Assembly (NCBI GenBank): GCA_963281255.1
Contig: OY725496.1
Location: 496,001-560,000, forward strand
Source of the DNA: Aphrocallistes beatrix
Taxonomy: Eukaryota > Porifera > Hexactinellida > Sceptrulophora > Aphrocallistidae
Reading direction: 5' to 3'
DNA length: 64,000 nucleotides
Within the stretch, counting starts at the first letter, position 1; each line of letters opens with the position of its first letter. A program made the position numbers and the translations under genes. Under the pieces are notes generated by a model that saw only the letters and a program-made list of their open reading frames with translations, was not told where the DNA came from and ran no database searches. Shown here piece after piece: positions 40,441-51,645 of the stretch.

Positions 40441-40912
40441 ATATCTCGCGATCTAACATAATTTGAAGAGTATTAGTAATGTGATATAATCAGAATGATA
40501 ACATGGTTCACTAATAATAACAAAACGCAGTTAGATTTATAAACAAGAAGTATTAAATGTATTACGCAAGAAATACGTATAAATCGGGTCTTCATGCGTA
40601 GACACGTAGATTGCAGTCAAATTTACGTAGTCTACGTAAATTTACGGAGACTTGGCAGCACTGATTATAATCATGTGCTGCTAGGATAAGACGTGGTTTT
40701 AGGTAAACAAATTTGATTCTCAACTTAAAATGTTTTGAGTGAAATTCTGTTGTCTACACACTCCTTGAAATTATATCTACAGATTGACGCTTGAAAACAT
40801 TTATAGAGACGTATTTTACTATATATTTGAGTTATTTACTAGTCAGCCGAAATGCCTAAACTAATTTTGTTGAATAATTTCGTAATACTTAGTACTTTTG
40901 TATATTCTTCAG

Positions 40913-41314
40913 GTTGCTATGAAGATAAGTGCTATAAAGTATTTACTCCTTATCCTAGCCCTACTTGGCATGAATCCCGGTCGAAGTGTGTTGAATGGGG
41001 AGGCAACTTAGCTTCTATTGAATCTAGCCAGGAAAAAGATTACATTTTACAAAGCCTAATCCTTTCCAGGGGAAAAAATTGCTGGATTGGATTAAATGAC
41101 ATTGAAGAAGAAGCATATAGCAATGGAGCAACTTTTACCTGGATAGATGGTTCTAACGGTACATATAGATATTTTGCATCTGGACAGCCAAATAATGGGT
41201 ATAACTACTGGAGACGGAGAGAGAATAAAGATTGTGTATATATTTCGGATTCTAGATATTGGAATAGCTATGACTGTTACTCCAGACTAAGCTGTTACAT
41301 ATGCAAAAAGATTG
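40913..41314 (+). CDS. C-type lectin-like domain exon 1
   Basis: 134 codons, phase 1 at both ends (acceptor ttcttcag; donor ATTG|GTGAGT). A complete long-form CTLD: CYEDKCYKVF, WHESRSKCVEWGGNLASI, CWIGLNDIEEEAY, FTWIDGSNGTYRYF, SGQPNN, KDCVYIS, WNSYDCYSRLSCYICKK. The sugar/calcium signature QPD/EPN is replaced by QPN and the WND motif by W-N-S, so calcium-dependent sugar binding is uncertain. An in-frame ATG at 40852 would give MPKLILLNNFVILSTFVYSS, itself a plausible signal peptide, so the exon may also be a first exon from an alternative promoter; reading past the donor would then end at 41484. Extracellular. Confidence 0.75.
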
Positions 41315-41924
41315 GTGAGTTTTCGCTTAATCAGAGAAGTAATGTAGATTTTGAGAATGTTCAAATCTCAATTTCAGGACTTTCTAAATTATTTACAAAT
41401 TTAATTAAAATAGCAGCACCTTTTAACCCGCGGTTGGCTAGGAATGTTGAAAGTGAAAATGAAAGTACATTGAAAGTGAACTGAAAGTGAAAGTGAAAGT
41501 GGGGTTTTCTCTATTTATACTTTTGAGACCTAGCCAGGCGAGGGTTACACCACCTATGGATGTGAAATTATGGATACATATGTACCGTAACCTGGGGCGA
41601 CTTTAGCCTTAAGAGGTGACTTTGTCCCACAATTGCAATTTTAATAAAACATACTAAAACTCATGAGTCAATGTAATCACATTGATAATATGTTGGATTA
41701 AACTCTCGATATATCCAAAGGTATTTAAACCGAAATATTTCTAGGTTCGAGTATATTTTATTAAATTTGCTATTGTGGGACAAAGCAACCTCTTAGGGCC
41801 AAAGTCGCCCCAGTTTACGGTATATATTTATTTTAACCATTTAAGCCCTAGTTGGGGTATATCATCTTCTTGCCTCCTCAAAATACATACCTAATATTCA
41901 TAGAAACATTCAACCCTAAAAAAT
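41315..41924. other. Intron between CTLD exon 1 and Ig-like exon
   Basis: Contains 'gtaacctggggcgactttag' near 41588 and its inverse 'aaagtcgccccagtttacgg' near 41801, a fold-back repeat of about 235 bp (roughly 41580-41825) whose arms also share 'ttaagaggtgactttgtccca' / 'tgggacaaagcaacctcttag'. It is probably a MITE. No exon seen. Confidence 0.5.
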
Positions 41925-42151
41925 GATGACTCATCACTTTTTTATGACGTCATCATTACTCATCAAAAAATTTTAAAATTGTCAAATTTGGTGTTTTTTC
42001 GTGCGATATCGATTATAACAGTAGGACAGACATATTTATAGATGCTATCTCCCTTATGATTAACCAATGTGACCCCAGGCGATCGAAGGGAGCCTCCGGC
42101 GGACACAAAGTGTCCGCCAGCCGCGCAGCGCAAGCAAGCGAAGCGCGCTTG
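41925..42151 (+). mobile_element. Helitron-like family B, 5'-truncated
   Basis: Ends in the GC-rich tail gcgcaagcaagcgaagcgcg + cttg, followed by T. It contains the TGACGTCAT palindrome and 'gatgctatctcccttatgat'. It lies in the intron before the Ig-like exon. Confidence 0.55.
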
Positions 42152-42257
42152 TTGTTATTAACCATCTAATGACATATACACTAAATACAGAACCGACGAC
42201 CAGAAAAGGATAAACCAAGTCACAAGAACAATTGTTACTTTTTTACTATTCTTTTAG

Positions 42258-42554
42258 TTAGTTTGTTTGGAAAGAAGAATGAATATTCATTTCAGAGTTT
42301 GTCTGATTTATCTGTAATAGAAACTAATTCAACTCTATACTGTCTAACATCAACAACGAATCAGATTGAATGGTCTTTCAAATCAGATGAAATTGATTCA
42401 GCAATTTCGTTAACCTCTAAATCTCAATGGTTCCCATCAACTGGAATTTCATACTTGGATACCAGTCAATTCGGGTTCTATTATTGCCATATAGTATTTG
42501 GAACAAGTTCAAGGAATTATACAACTAGATTTGCTACACGAAGTAAAGGAAAAG
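42258..42554 (+). CDS. Immunoglobulin-like domain exon
   Basis: 99 codons, phase 1 at both ends (acceptor ttcttttag|TT; donor AAAG|GTATTA). Ig signature: Cys in NSTLYCLTS, Trp in QIEWSFKSD, and L-D-T-S-Q-F-G-F-Y-Y-C as the D-x-G-x-Y-x-C motif of strand F. About 55 residues separate the two Cys, as usual for V- or I-type Ig domains. There is no Met needed inside; it is an internal exon. N-glycosylation sequons (NST, NYT). Confidence 0.65.
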
Positions 42555-43081
42555 GTATTAATAATGTCATATAATATTTTAATTAATTAAAATGCAGTGC
42601 GTTTCCGATTTCTCGAACTGATCTGATAACCGATCGATCAGGATTACCAACTCAGATAAACCGTCCTATCTGATTAGATTGAAATTAGAGGGGTTTGCAT
42701 CCGAACGCGGGAGTTTATAAAGGTTGATTTCTTGTATTTTTCGATTGAAAATACAAAAATAATGTCACTGACAAAAGTTGTGTAAATTGCATATATTTCA
42801 AGTATTGAAACAAAATCTTACTTGTTGAACCTAAATGCTTTTTGGCCCAATCATCATAACCCATTTAGGTTTGATACCAAAATGGTGCGAAAATTTATTT
42901 TTTGTTGTCTCGCTGAGATTTATGCTTTAACCAAGTTTACAATTAAATATTGGAAATTTATATAAATTTTCATAACCTTCATATCCCAGAATTTGGGAGC
43001 AAGCAAAGTAAACTAGTAACGATTAACCTCAGGTAATAATATTTTTAACTGAAAATTCAAATAATTGATACTTTCTTACAG
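42555..43081. other. Intron between Ig-like and CTLD exon 2
   Basis: About 530 bp, AT-rich, ending in the acceptor ttcttacag. Nothing else recognised. Confidence 0.5.
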
Positions 43082-43468
43082 GCTGTAAAGGAGGCAAATG
43101 TTTTGAGGCAATTTTTAATCCTCACACTGCACTAAATTGGCAAGAAGCTAGATCTGAATGCATGTCATGGGGAGGAGACCTTGCTTCGATTAGGTCTTCA
43201 GATGAAGAAAGTTTTATTCTGAGCTTAGGGAAATCGTACTATGGATCTTGTTGGATAGGACATCATGATCGATACAATGAAGCTAGAAACAATGCCACTC
43301 TATTTGTATCGTTGGAAGGTAGTCTGAGTCTGTATCGCAACTTTTATTCAGCTCTCTCTGATCTATCTGGAAACGAGGATTGTGTACATCTCAGAAGATG
43401 GAACCAAGATGGATGGGATGATCTTTCTTGTCACAATAAATTAAATTGTTATATTTGTGCAAAACCAA
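43082..43468 (+). CDS. C-type lectin-like domain exon 2
   Basis: 129 codons, phase 1 at both ends (acceptor ttcttacag|GC; donor CCAA|GTAAGT). CTLD landmarks: GCKGGKCFEAIF, WQEARSECMSWGGDLASIRS, SCWIGHHDR, EDCVHLRRW, WDDLSCHNKLNCYICAK. EPN/QPD and WND signatures are absent, so this is probably a non-sugar-binding CTLD. Conserved Cys for the long-form fold are present. Confidence 0.75.
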
Positions 43469-43649
43469 GTAAGTATGCAGAAAAATTTATTTTGTGATAA
43501 GACATATTTATTACACTAATTTTTGAAGAGACAAAAAAACATGTGGGAGGTAAACCAGGAGCCCCGCTTCCGAGCTATAATTTAGTTTCTATTTAACTGT
43601 ATTGTGTAATATAACGAGAATTTCATATTTTTTCTTTAATAATTTGTAG

Positions 43650-44036
43650 GCTGTAGAGATGATTCATGTTTCGAGGTTTTTACTCCAAACAATGCGATTA
43701 ATTGGGACAGTGCTGAATATAATTGTGAGGAATGGGGAGGATCTCTCACTTCAATCAGATCTGAACCTGAAGAAGAGTTCCTCCTCAACTTAATAACAGA
43801 AACTGATGCAAATTGTTGGGTTGGTTTGACTTATCCGATCAACTTCTTTCCTGAAAACAATCCAAACTTGTTTGAATGGACAGATAGTAGTCATACTGTG
43901 TATAGACATTTTCATTCGGAATTGAGTTATACTTCTGGTAGAGATAATTCTTGTGTATTTTTATCAAAGCAATACAATTCATGGTTTGTTTCTGACTGCA
44001 ACAGTCTTTACAACTGTTTTATATGTCGTAGATCAG
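43650..44036 (+). CDS. C-type lectin-like domain exon 3
   Basis: 129 codons, exactly the length of exon 2, again phase 1 at both ends (acceptor aatttgtag|GC; donor TCAG|GTTCGT). GCRDDSCFEVFTPNNAINWD, CEEWGGSLTSIRS, NCWVGLTY, FEWTDSSHTVYRHF, SCVFLSKQYNSW, CNSLYNCFICRR. It probably arose by duplication of exon 2. Calcium/sugar signatures are not canonical. The next phase-compatible exon recognised is the EGF-FN3 exon at 49367, with transposon-rich intron between. Confidence 0.75.
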
Positions 44037-44080
44037 GTTCGTTATTTGTATACTTGCTTATAGTATAGAGATATAGTATA

Positions 44081-44612
44081 TCCTTACTATTATAACTCGA
44101 TTAATGTTTATATATATAGATACAACCTTAACTAATTGATTGAAGAAACTGCCAGTGACAGAAAGCTGATTTTGGGCATGTTCGAGTTTTTTGGCTATGG
44201 CTCCAGTAACTTCTGAGCTCAGATCAAAATGTCGACCCATTATGGAATTATGACGTCATCGCTACCTCCTTAATATTGAGAAATTTCAGTTTTTGTATAT
44301 AACTGAGCCATTCCAGGTGATAGAAGGGTGAAATTTTAATAGAATGTGTATAATAATATATCTCACTTATAATGCAACTATCATCAAAAAATGATGACGC
44401 ATCACTCTGTTATGATGTCATCATTACTCATTGAAAATTGACAAATTTGGCGATTCTTTCGAGCGATTTCGATTATAACAGTTGGACAGACTTATTTCGA
44501 GATGTTATCTCCCATATAATTAATCAATGGCGACCCTAGGCGCCTAAACGGCGCCTCCGGCGGACACATATTGTCCGTCAGCCGCACAGCGCAAGCAAGC
44601 GAAGCGTGCTTG
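44081..44612 (+). mobile_element. Helitron-like family B, full length
   Basis: 532 bp: 5' TCCTTACTATTATAACTCGA (preceded by A) and 3' ...gcaagcaagcgaagcgtgcttg (followed by T). It has two TGACGTCAT/TGATGTCAT palindromes and the body words 'gaaactgccagtgacagaaag', 'agatgttatctcccatataa'. This is the best copy for defining family B: same kind of termini as family A but an unrelated interior. Confidence 0.65.
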
Positions 44613-44761
44613 TATATATATATATATTAACACCTTTTGAAAGTCAATCTTATTTTAAGGGAAATGCGAGTTCTCAACGGCTAATATTGGATATTTCAAT
44701 ATATAAAATCCGTTTACACTTTGAAAATGACAATCTATGAATTTTATGAATTTCTAACATA

Positions 44762-45643
44762 CAAGTCCGTTTCGCTTGCTTGCACTGCGCAGCTTGCAGA
44801 CACTGCGGTCCCCAGAGTCATCCTGTGAGCGCCTGGCGTTACTCAATCTTACCTATTTTGGGAATTATTTTTCTTTTAAAAGTTAACGGATCATTTCTCA
44901 TATGGATCCAAAAATATAATTTTTCGAAATCTACAGGACTAAAAACCCATGTCAACCGTTGGAAGCTAGTCTCTAGCCTATTTTTGAAATTTGTATACTT
45001 TATGTATCTATTGTATGCAATCTAATTATCAAATTTACACGAAAATATGATATTCGAAAACTGAATCCTTGAAAATCCCATGCCAACCGTTGAAAGCAAG
45101 TTTCTAGCATATTTTTAAGATTTGTGTACTTTAAATATCTACTGTAGACAAAAGTAAACAAACATTTAGCTTATTTGATCGAAAATACGATATTCGAAAT
45201 CTACACCCCTGAAAACTCCATGTAAACCATTGAAAGCTAGTTTCTAGCAATTTTTTCAAAATTCGTCAAATGGTGTGAAAATATGTATATAAAGGTGTGA
45301 AAAATGCACATATTCATTTTTATTGCTATACATTATGATAAATTTAAGATATCAATCATAATTGTGGTTTTGAAGTATTAATAACAGTGACGATCTATTG
45401 TAGTATCGTACAATGATTTCTATTGTGATACAAAGTATAGTCATTTATTTTGTATAGAAAAGGTGTGAAAAATTGTTCTCTATTATTTTTGCAGAGGTGT
45501 AAAAATTTCGCTCAGATATTAGAACTTAATCGTAGTCATATCATTTGACACCTACATGCCAATTTTCATTTGTCTACGACTTGCCAATTCTTCAATATAT
45601 TCGGACAGCAAACGAAAAAATCCTAGCGTTTTAATATATAAGA
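44762..45643 (-). mobile_element. Helitron-like family A, full length
   Basis: 882 bp, CTTG end at 44762 (after A), TC end at 45643 (before T). Same interior order as 5113-6042 with more substitutions. It lies 3'-end to 3'-end with the family B copy ending at 44612. Confidence 0.6.
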
Positions 45644-45674
45644 TGTATTAATACATATTTTAATACCATTTGAT

Positions 45675-45902
45675 GAATTTTAAAAATCGCTGGAGACTAG
45701 TTTCCAACGGTTGGAATGGGATTTTTAGGGTGTAAATTTCGAATATCGTATTTTCAGATCTGTATAATAAACTATAGGTTAACCTTTGTTTAGAATATTT
45801 ATATAAAGTCAACAATTTCTTAACATAGGCTAGATTGTGCAACTTCAGGCGCTTACCCAAGTGTCCGCAAGCTGCGCTGCGCAAGCAAGCGATGCGCGCA
45901 TG
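45675..45902 (+). mobile_element. Helitron-like family A, truncated and decayed
   Basis: About 230 bp with one 'caacggttggaatgggattttta' unit and a decayed GC-rich terminus (gcgcaagcaagcgatgcgcg). 5' end missing. Confidence 0.5.
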
Positions 45903-45954
45903 TTATGCTTAAATTCACAAATATAATTGACTAGCAGGAGGCCTATATAAATTG

Positions 45955-46275
45955 AAGTAGGAATAAGACTTAAAATCGGCTAAGTAGGAATAAGTTCTAA
46001 ATATTTTCGAGGTAGGAATAAGGCCTAAAACTGGCTAAGTATGAATAAGATCAAAAATTTGCCAAGTAGTAATAATACCTAAATTCTCACACAGTAACCC
46101 ATCATGAATAATGATGCCACCTTTGGACCTTAGACACTATTTCGAGCCTAAAATGCTCCCTTTCTCTAAGTTCTTTACATTTACTCTCCAAAATATTCAC
46201 TTTCGTTTACTCTCCAATTTTAGATATTATTTCTACTTTGTAGGTTTTGGGCATTATTCCTACTTCAAATTTTGA
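45955..46275. mobile_element. MITE with GTAGGAATAAG / CTTATTCCTAC-type arms (copy 2)
   Basis: Homologous to 34276-34560. The left part has several 'gtaggaataagrcctaaaa' units; the right end is 'gcattattcctacttcaaa'. It sits in the same relative position in both modular loci (upstream of the EGF-FN3 exon), so it predates the duplication. Confidence 0.55.
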
Positions 46276-46484
46276 ATTTAATCAAGGCACATGCATTTGT
46301 TCGAATTTTCTGCATGTAGTCAAGTCGTTAGTTCGAATCGAATTTAGTAATGTAGTTATTAGTTCAAATCGAATTTATTAATGTAGTCGCATAGCATTCT
46401 ATACATAAGACAATGGCAGTCACTGTTTTTATGGACCAGGGATTGGTTAGCATATTTACATTTTCATTCATCCTTTATACGTTA

Positions 46485-46710
46485 CAAGCGCGCTTCGCTT
46501 GCTTGCGCTGAGCGTTTGTGCACACCTCGTATCCGCAGAGTCGACCTGCGGGCGCCGGGAGTTACCCAATCTAGCGTTTTGTGGGATTTTATTATTTTGC
46601 ATATATATTGTAAACAAAAGTAAACAAATATCCACATAACCCTTTTCTTTTTATAGACTGCAATAAAATTAAGATATCTAATATAAGTTGTGTTTTTTCG
46701 TAGTTGTTTA
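46485..46710 (-). mobile_element. Helitron-like family A, 5'-truncated
   Basis: GC-rich CTTG terminus at 46485 (after A), then 'ggagttacccaatctagcg' and 'attgtaaacaaaagtaaaca'; the rest of family A is mostly missing. Confidence 0.5.
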
Positions 46711-46984
46711 AATTCAGTAAATTGTTTCAACAAACTTGAGAATATGGATGATTCTAGAATATTTACATTACTTTAGTCTTAAGAAATCACTCACAGGTCT
46801 TGGAATGGCTCCATAACATTTTCGCGAAGAGCACCATCTTTTTAAACATAATTCAAATTCATTTAAATTAGTTGTGGACTGTCGATATTTATTATATTAC
46901 TTATAACTACCGAATGACTATTACTAGATATGACAACATGTGATATAAAGAAAAGTAAAATATTTGTTATCATGATATAGATTT

Positions 46985-47664
46985 ACTAGTTCGTAATGTT
47001 TTGAAACCTATCTTCTATCGGTGAACGGCACACTGGACAAGGCTGCCTAGATTCATTTAACTGTTCACTGCAATCTGCACAGCAGTTGGCATGCCTACAA
47101 GGCATGAAAATCCACGGTACGTTTAATATATCAGCTAATTGACTTCAGTTTGGAGTGATAACTCTCTGCAGCATTGTTGGTGGAGATATTAAGCAGGTTA
47201 ATTGAGAGTTCTTCAGGAGTAATTTTGTTAATCCAATGTTTCTGATAATATTTTTGCAATATTTCCAGTTTCCTCATGTCAAAAGTTTCAATTGTAGGGA
47301 CTTGAAGACAAAATAAGTTGGGTTGATCAATTCTGGGGGAAGAAATGAGATAGACATCAAATGCCGAATGAATGTTGTCACTTGAATATTGCTTTTGAAA
47401 GAGTAACTGAGTTGTTTTGCATTTTGTTTTCAAATTGAAGACATCAGATTTGCATTCTTCAATATTATGATCCTGCTGTGATTAAGGAGTAATAAGATCC
47501 GTCTCTCTATTGAGTCTTGAAGTACCTTTGCAGCCACCTTGGAAAATTGCACATTTAAGATAAATATACTTTTCGTTTATTTTGAAATTGATATATTTAA
47601 AACTATCTGAAGTAGTATATACTCTTCGAATAACTCGCCTGTAAGAACTCAAAGCGATATCCAT
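46985..47664 (-). pseudogene. FLYWCH-MULE transposase relic with RING-like tail
   Basis: Minus strand from 47664: a FLYWCH-type zinc finger (YIYLKCAIFQGGCKGTSRL ... QDHNIEE), one stop at 47482-47484, then in the same frame 'FQKQYSSDNIHSAFDVYLI' and 'STNNAAESYHSKLKSIS', the segment that follows the catalytic core in FLYWCH-MULEs. The catalytic core itself appears deleted. After a stop at 47131 and in another frame (47010-47118) lies MPCRHANCCADCSEQLNESR followed by QPCPVCRSPI, the second half of a C3HC4 RING finger. Transposase genes with a C-terminal RING exist in animals, so these are probably one former gene. Confidence 0.65.
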
Positions 47665-48260
47665 TAGAAAATAGTACAGTAATTTTAAAATATCTTAATT
47701 TACACTAACATTCGCTAAGAAGCCAATGTGTTTTCTAACAGCGACAAAAAATAACTAACCACAACTTTTATATGAAGAATTGTATAAATTAATAATATAT
47801 TGTTCACGTGCTTTTCCAAAACAATAATCTACTATTCTTTCGTTAACCGAAGAAATCTAGTCAAAAACAGGCAAATTTGATTCATCAAATCTAAACATGC
47901 CATTTGATAATTGCCGGTGGAGAATATTGTGACTAAGTCAAAACCGAAGATATTTTCTGATAAAACAATTCTGACAAAATCAGAACTCAATAAAAACCAT
48001 TCTGACAAGTCAGAACTCGATAAAACCATTCTGACTAATACTAGTGATGGATTTTAATTTAGCGGTTTTAGGATTAAGAAGTTACTAAGCAATCTATGGT
48101 ACTAATTTTTGGTGACTGCCATTGCCTTAGTATATAGAATGCTATGGTAGTGGTTAGTTCGAATCGAATTTGGACATGTACCCATCAGTTCGAAATGATT
48201 CTCAAAATAGTGTCAATAGTTTGAATAGATTTTCAATGTATATTGTCATTAGTTCAAATA
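47665..48260. other. Intronic or intergenic stretch
   Basis: 'aaaaccattctgacaagtcagaactc' words repeat around 47960-48040 in direct and inverted form. Nothing coding recognised. Confidence 0.4.
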
Positions 48261-48846
48261 CTTAGGGCGGTCAGAAAGTTCTAATCAGTGCTATCATATA
48301 CTCTTATTGTACCTTATTGGATCGATATTGAAGTTTGAATTTACTTCTTAACACATTCACAAGTGATACCAATTTACAGAATCAAAATCTAGAGAAAACT
48401 CTTTGTATACCACGTCCTATATATTGTGTCGCTTGAGCCACCGTGTAAAATTATGGCCACAAATCACCCGTTCACCACTCGTCCTTCCCTAAAAAGTAGG
48501 CTCCATTATCAGATATTTGAATCTGAGAGAGTATCATTCCCATCAACTTCCTAAGATTGATTTGTATTTGAGCATTCGTATCGATTAGTAATGCCCTTGT
48601 AATGTCGTTACTCTTGAGGGAAGGACGAGCGGTGGTCGGGTGGTTTGTGGCCATAATTTTACACGGTGGCTCAAGCGACACAATATATAGGAAGTGGTAT
48701 ACAAAGAGTTTTCCCTAGATTTTGATTTTGTAAATTGGTATCACTTGTGAATGTGTTAAGAAGTAAATTCAAGCTTCAATATCAATCTAATAAGGTACAA
48801 TAAGAGTGTATGATAACACTGATTAGAACTTTCTGACCGCCCTAAG
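48261..48846. mobile_element. Mariner-type fold-back MITE
   Basis: 586 bp between TA dinucleotides (48259-48260 and 48847-48848). Terminal repeats begin cttagggcggtcagaaagtt and run about 230 bp inward with few mismatches (ending near 'cgtccttccct' / 'agggaaggacg'). Only a ~130-bp non-palindromic centre. No transposase. The TA duplication and terminus are typical of Tc1/mariner elements. Confidence 0.85.
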
Positions 48847-48848
48847 TA

Positions 48849-49366
48849 TATCACCAACGTATTATTTGTTGCTAACACCGAAGTTATAAACGTACTTTTG
48901 AGGTACGAATTTCACCTAATACAATTGTGAAAAGATTCTCGAATTTCTCATATCCTCAACAGATAATGCTGACTTTCCCTCAGTTCTTATAGATAGCTCT
49001 CCGTAATGGCACTCAACCATCCCCTTCGTTCAGAAATGCCTTTTTTTATTCTCAATTTTCTACTATTCTCTAAAGAAAATGCTGATTTTCACTCAGTTCT
49101 TGTAAATATCTCTTCCAAATGCCACTTAATGACAGTACTAAATTGAAAACCTAATCGAACATAAAGCAGTACATTGAAAATCCATTCAAATTAATATTAT
49201 CCTTCAATTTACGTAAACCCCGAATACGATTCGAACAAATGATTGCATTATCAAAGTCGATTCGAACTAACGGCTACTTTGAAATCCGAACTAATGCTGC
49301 ATCCCTCTTTACTCTGATTTCCCGTCTAATTATTATGATTTTAACTATTACAATTCTCTCTTCTAG
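48849..49366. other. Intron 5' of the EGF-FN3 exon
   Basis: AT-rich, ends in a strong pyrimidine tract and acceptor (ctctcttctag). The last ~20 bases are shared with the acceptor at 34603. Confidence 0.5.
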
Positions 49367-51645
49367 AAATTTGTTCTCCTGGTTATTCTTTCAACAATAA
49401 AAACTTTTCTTGCATTGACGTCAACGAATGCATAGTTGACAATGACTGTGATCACACATGTACAAATACGATTGGAAGTTATTATTGCTCTTGTAGAGAA
49501 CATTATTACCTATCCAACTATACTTCCTGTCGACTGAAACACTTAAGTATTCAGTTAATTGGTGCTGACAATTCAAGTCAAAGCATTCATTTCTCATGGG
49601 ATACTGTATATCTTCCTGTTACAAGACTGAATGAATTAACATACAGCATATGGGCACGTGATGTTACCTTTGTGCTAGATGTTCCGTATACAGAGAATGG
49701 AACCACACGAAATTTGGAATTTTTGTTAAATGGTCTCCTACCTTACAGAACTTATGAAATATATGTGGTTGGCATCGATAGCCAAACTGCTAACTCATCT
49801 AACACTATAACAATGACAACTTTAACTGATCGACCTGGATCACCCCCATTAGACATTCTAGCATACTCTACTGATCCATTTACGATCAGATTAACTTGGT
49901 CGCCTCCTAACAGAGAGACACGAAATGGAGTTATAACGAGTTACACAATTCAATACAGAAGAATTGATAGGAGAGTGGCAAGGTTTCTTACTATTTCTGC
50001 TACATTAAATTCATTCGACATAAGCAATCTGGATGAGTACACTAGTTATACATTACGAATTGCTGCAGCTACTTCTGCAGGAGTAGGCGTGTACGGCTCT
50101 GAACTGGAAACTAGAACGCGAGAAGGCGTCCCTTCAGCTAGTCCAGAATTGCGCTTTCTATTCAAGACTCCAACCACTATCTCCATCCTATTACAACCTC
50201 CTGATATAGAAGATGTCAATGGCATCTTGACACATTACCTTGTCACCTACAATGGCAACATGGTTGATACAGAGGAGAAGAGTATAGCTTTTTCATCTCT
50301 CAATGCAAGCCAAACACAACTCAATCCAATCAAACGCGCATTATTTGATTTGATGGAAGGAGTAGAGTATGACATTAAAGCGAGAATTCACACTTCAGTG
50401 GGAGGAGGTCCCTACACTTCATTCATCTCCGTTACAACAATAGAAACCGCACCTTCTGGTACACCACTACGTGTACAGTTTGATGGTGTGTATCCAACTA
50501 AATTGGATTTCAGTTGGATGCCTCCAGAATTAGAATTACAAAACGGAGTCATTACTGGGTATCTCATACAGTATCATGGCCTACTTATTGATACAAATGA
50601 ACGTAATCATACTACTAAAATCCGAAATGTTATAATTTCAAATTTAGAAGAAAGCTCTGCTTATGAGATATCAATATGTGCCTTCACAGATGCTGGGATG
50701 GGTCCTTGTCTTGAAGTTGTAAATCGGACTGAAGAAATAGCTCCTGGGCAAACTCCACAAAATGTAGTTGTTGAGGTGAGTAAATCCACTTCCATACTTG
50801 TTTCATGGAACCATTTGTTACCTGAAGAAGAGAATGGCTTCATTTTATACTATTTAATTATCGTTGAAGGAAGAGGGGTTGATAGTTTGTTGCACAGACT
50901 GCATGCCAACTCGACTGCTACCTATTTTATAGTAGAAGATCTCCAAGAAGCAAATGAATACAGCGTACGTCTATGTGCAGTTAATAGCGCAGGTAATGGT
51001 CCCTATTCACATTCAATAATGGTGAAAACCTATGAAGATGTGCCTTCAGCTGCTCCTCAGGGTCTATTCGGTGTAGGCAACACCAATTTAATTATCATTA
51101 TCTGGGACCCTCCACCACAAATAGAAAGAAATGGAATAATTATTCATTACCAAGTTACATATCATGGAATGAGAATCGATAAGAGGGTTCATAGTTTAAA
51201 TGAAACAGGATTAAGGAAGGTAATCCCAAATCTTCACGAGGGTGAAACTTATCAATTAAAAGTCCGAGCTTATACCTCTCAAGGATCAGGTCCTTACTCT
51301 CCGATTTTATTATTGAAGACGTTTGAACGAGAACCAACTGCTCCTCCTAGAAACTTCACGATAGCTCATGTATCTTCTAGTTTTATACGCGTTGTGTGGC
51401 AAGAGCCTCTACTTACTGAACAAAATGGCGTTATCATAGGCTATGACATCTCTATCGATGTTACAAGAACTCATAATGAAGTATCTGTGGTCAGAATTGG
51501 AGAGAAAGTGAGATCTTATACTCTGAGAAATTTGGATCCTAATACCAAGTATTTGATGAAAATCAGAGCTGTGACTCAACCAGGTGTTGGTCCCTATTCG
51601 TTACCAGCCATAACGAAAACATTAAGTGCTCATGTTGATGGATAA
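49367..51645 (+). CDS. EGF + seven FN3 terminal exon of modular secreted protein
   Basis: A 2.3-kb exon that opens in phase with a phase-1 donor (first two bases AA). It encodes about 759 residues: a calcium-binding-type EGF module (IDVNECIVDNDCDHTCTNTI), then seven FN3 modules. The first is divergent; the others have the linker 'P-S-x-x-P', the W-x-P-P strand (LTWSPPNRETRNGVITSYTI), and 'Y-x-x-x-(I/V)-x-A-x-x-x-x-G-x-G-(P/V)-Y' (for example TLRIAAATSAGVGVY). It stops at TAA after LSAHVDG with no membrane span, so the protein is probably secreted or matrix-associated. Adhesion or ligand-binding role inferred from modules only. Preceding exons are inferred to be the CTLD/Ig exons at 40.9-44.0 kb. 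The broken paralogue is at 34604. Confidence 0.8.
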
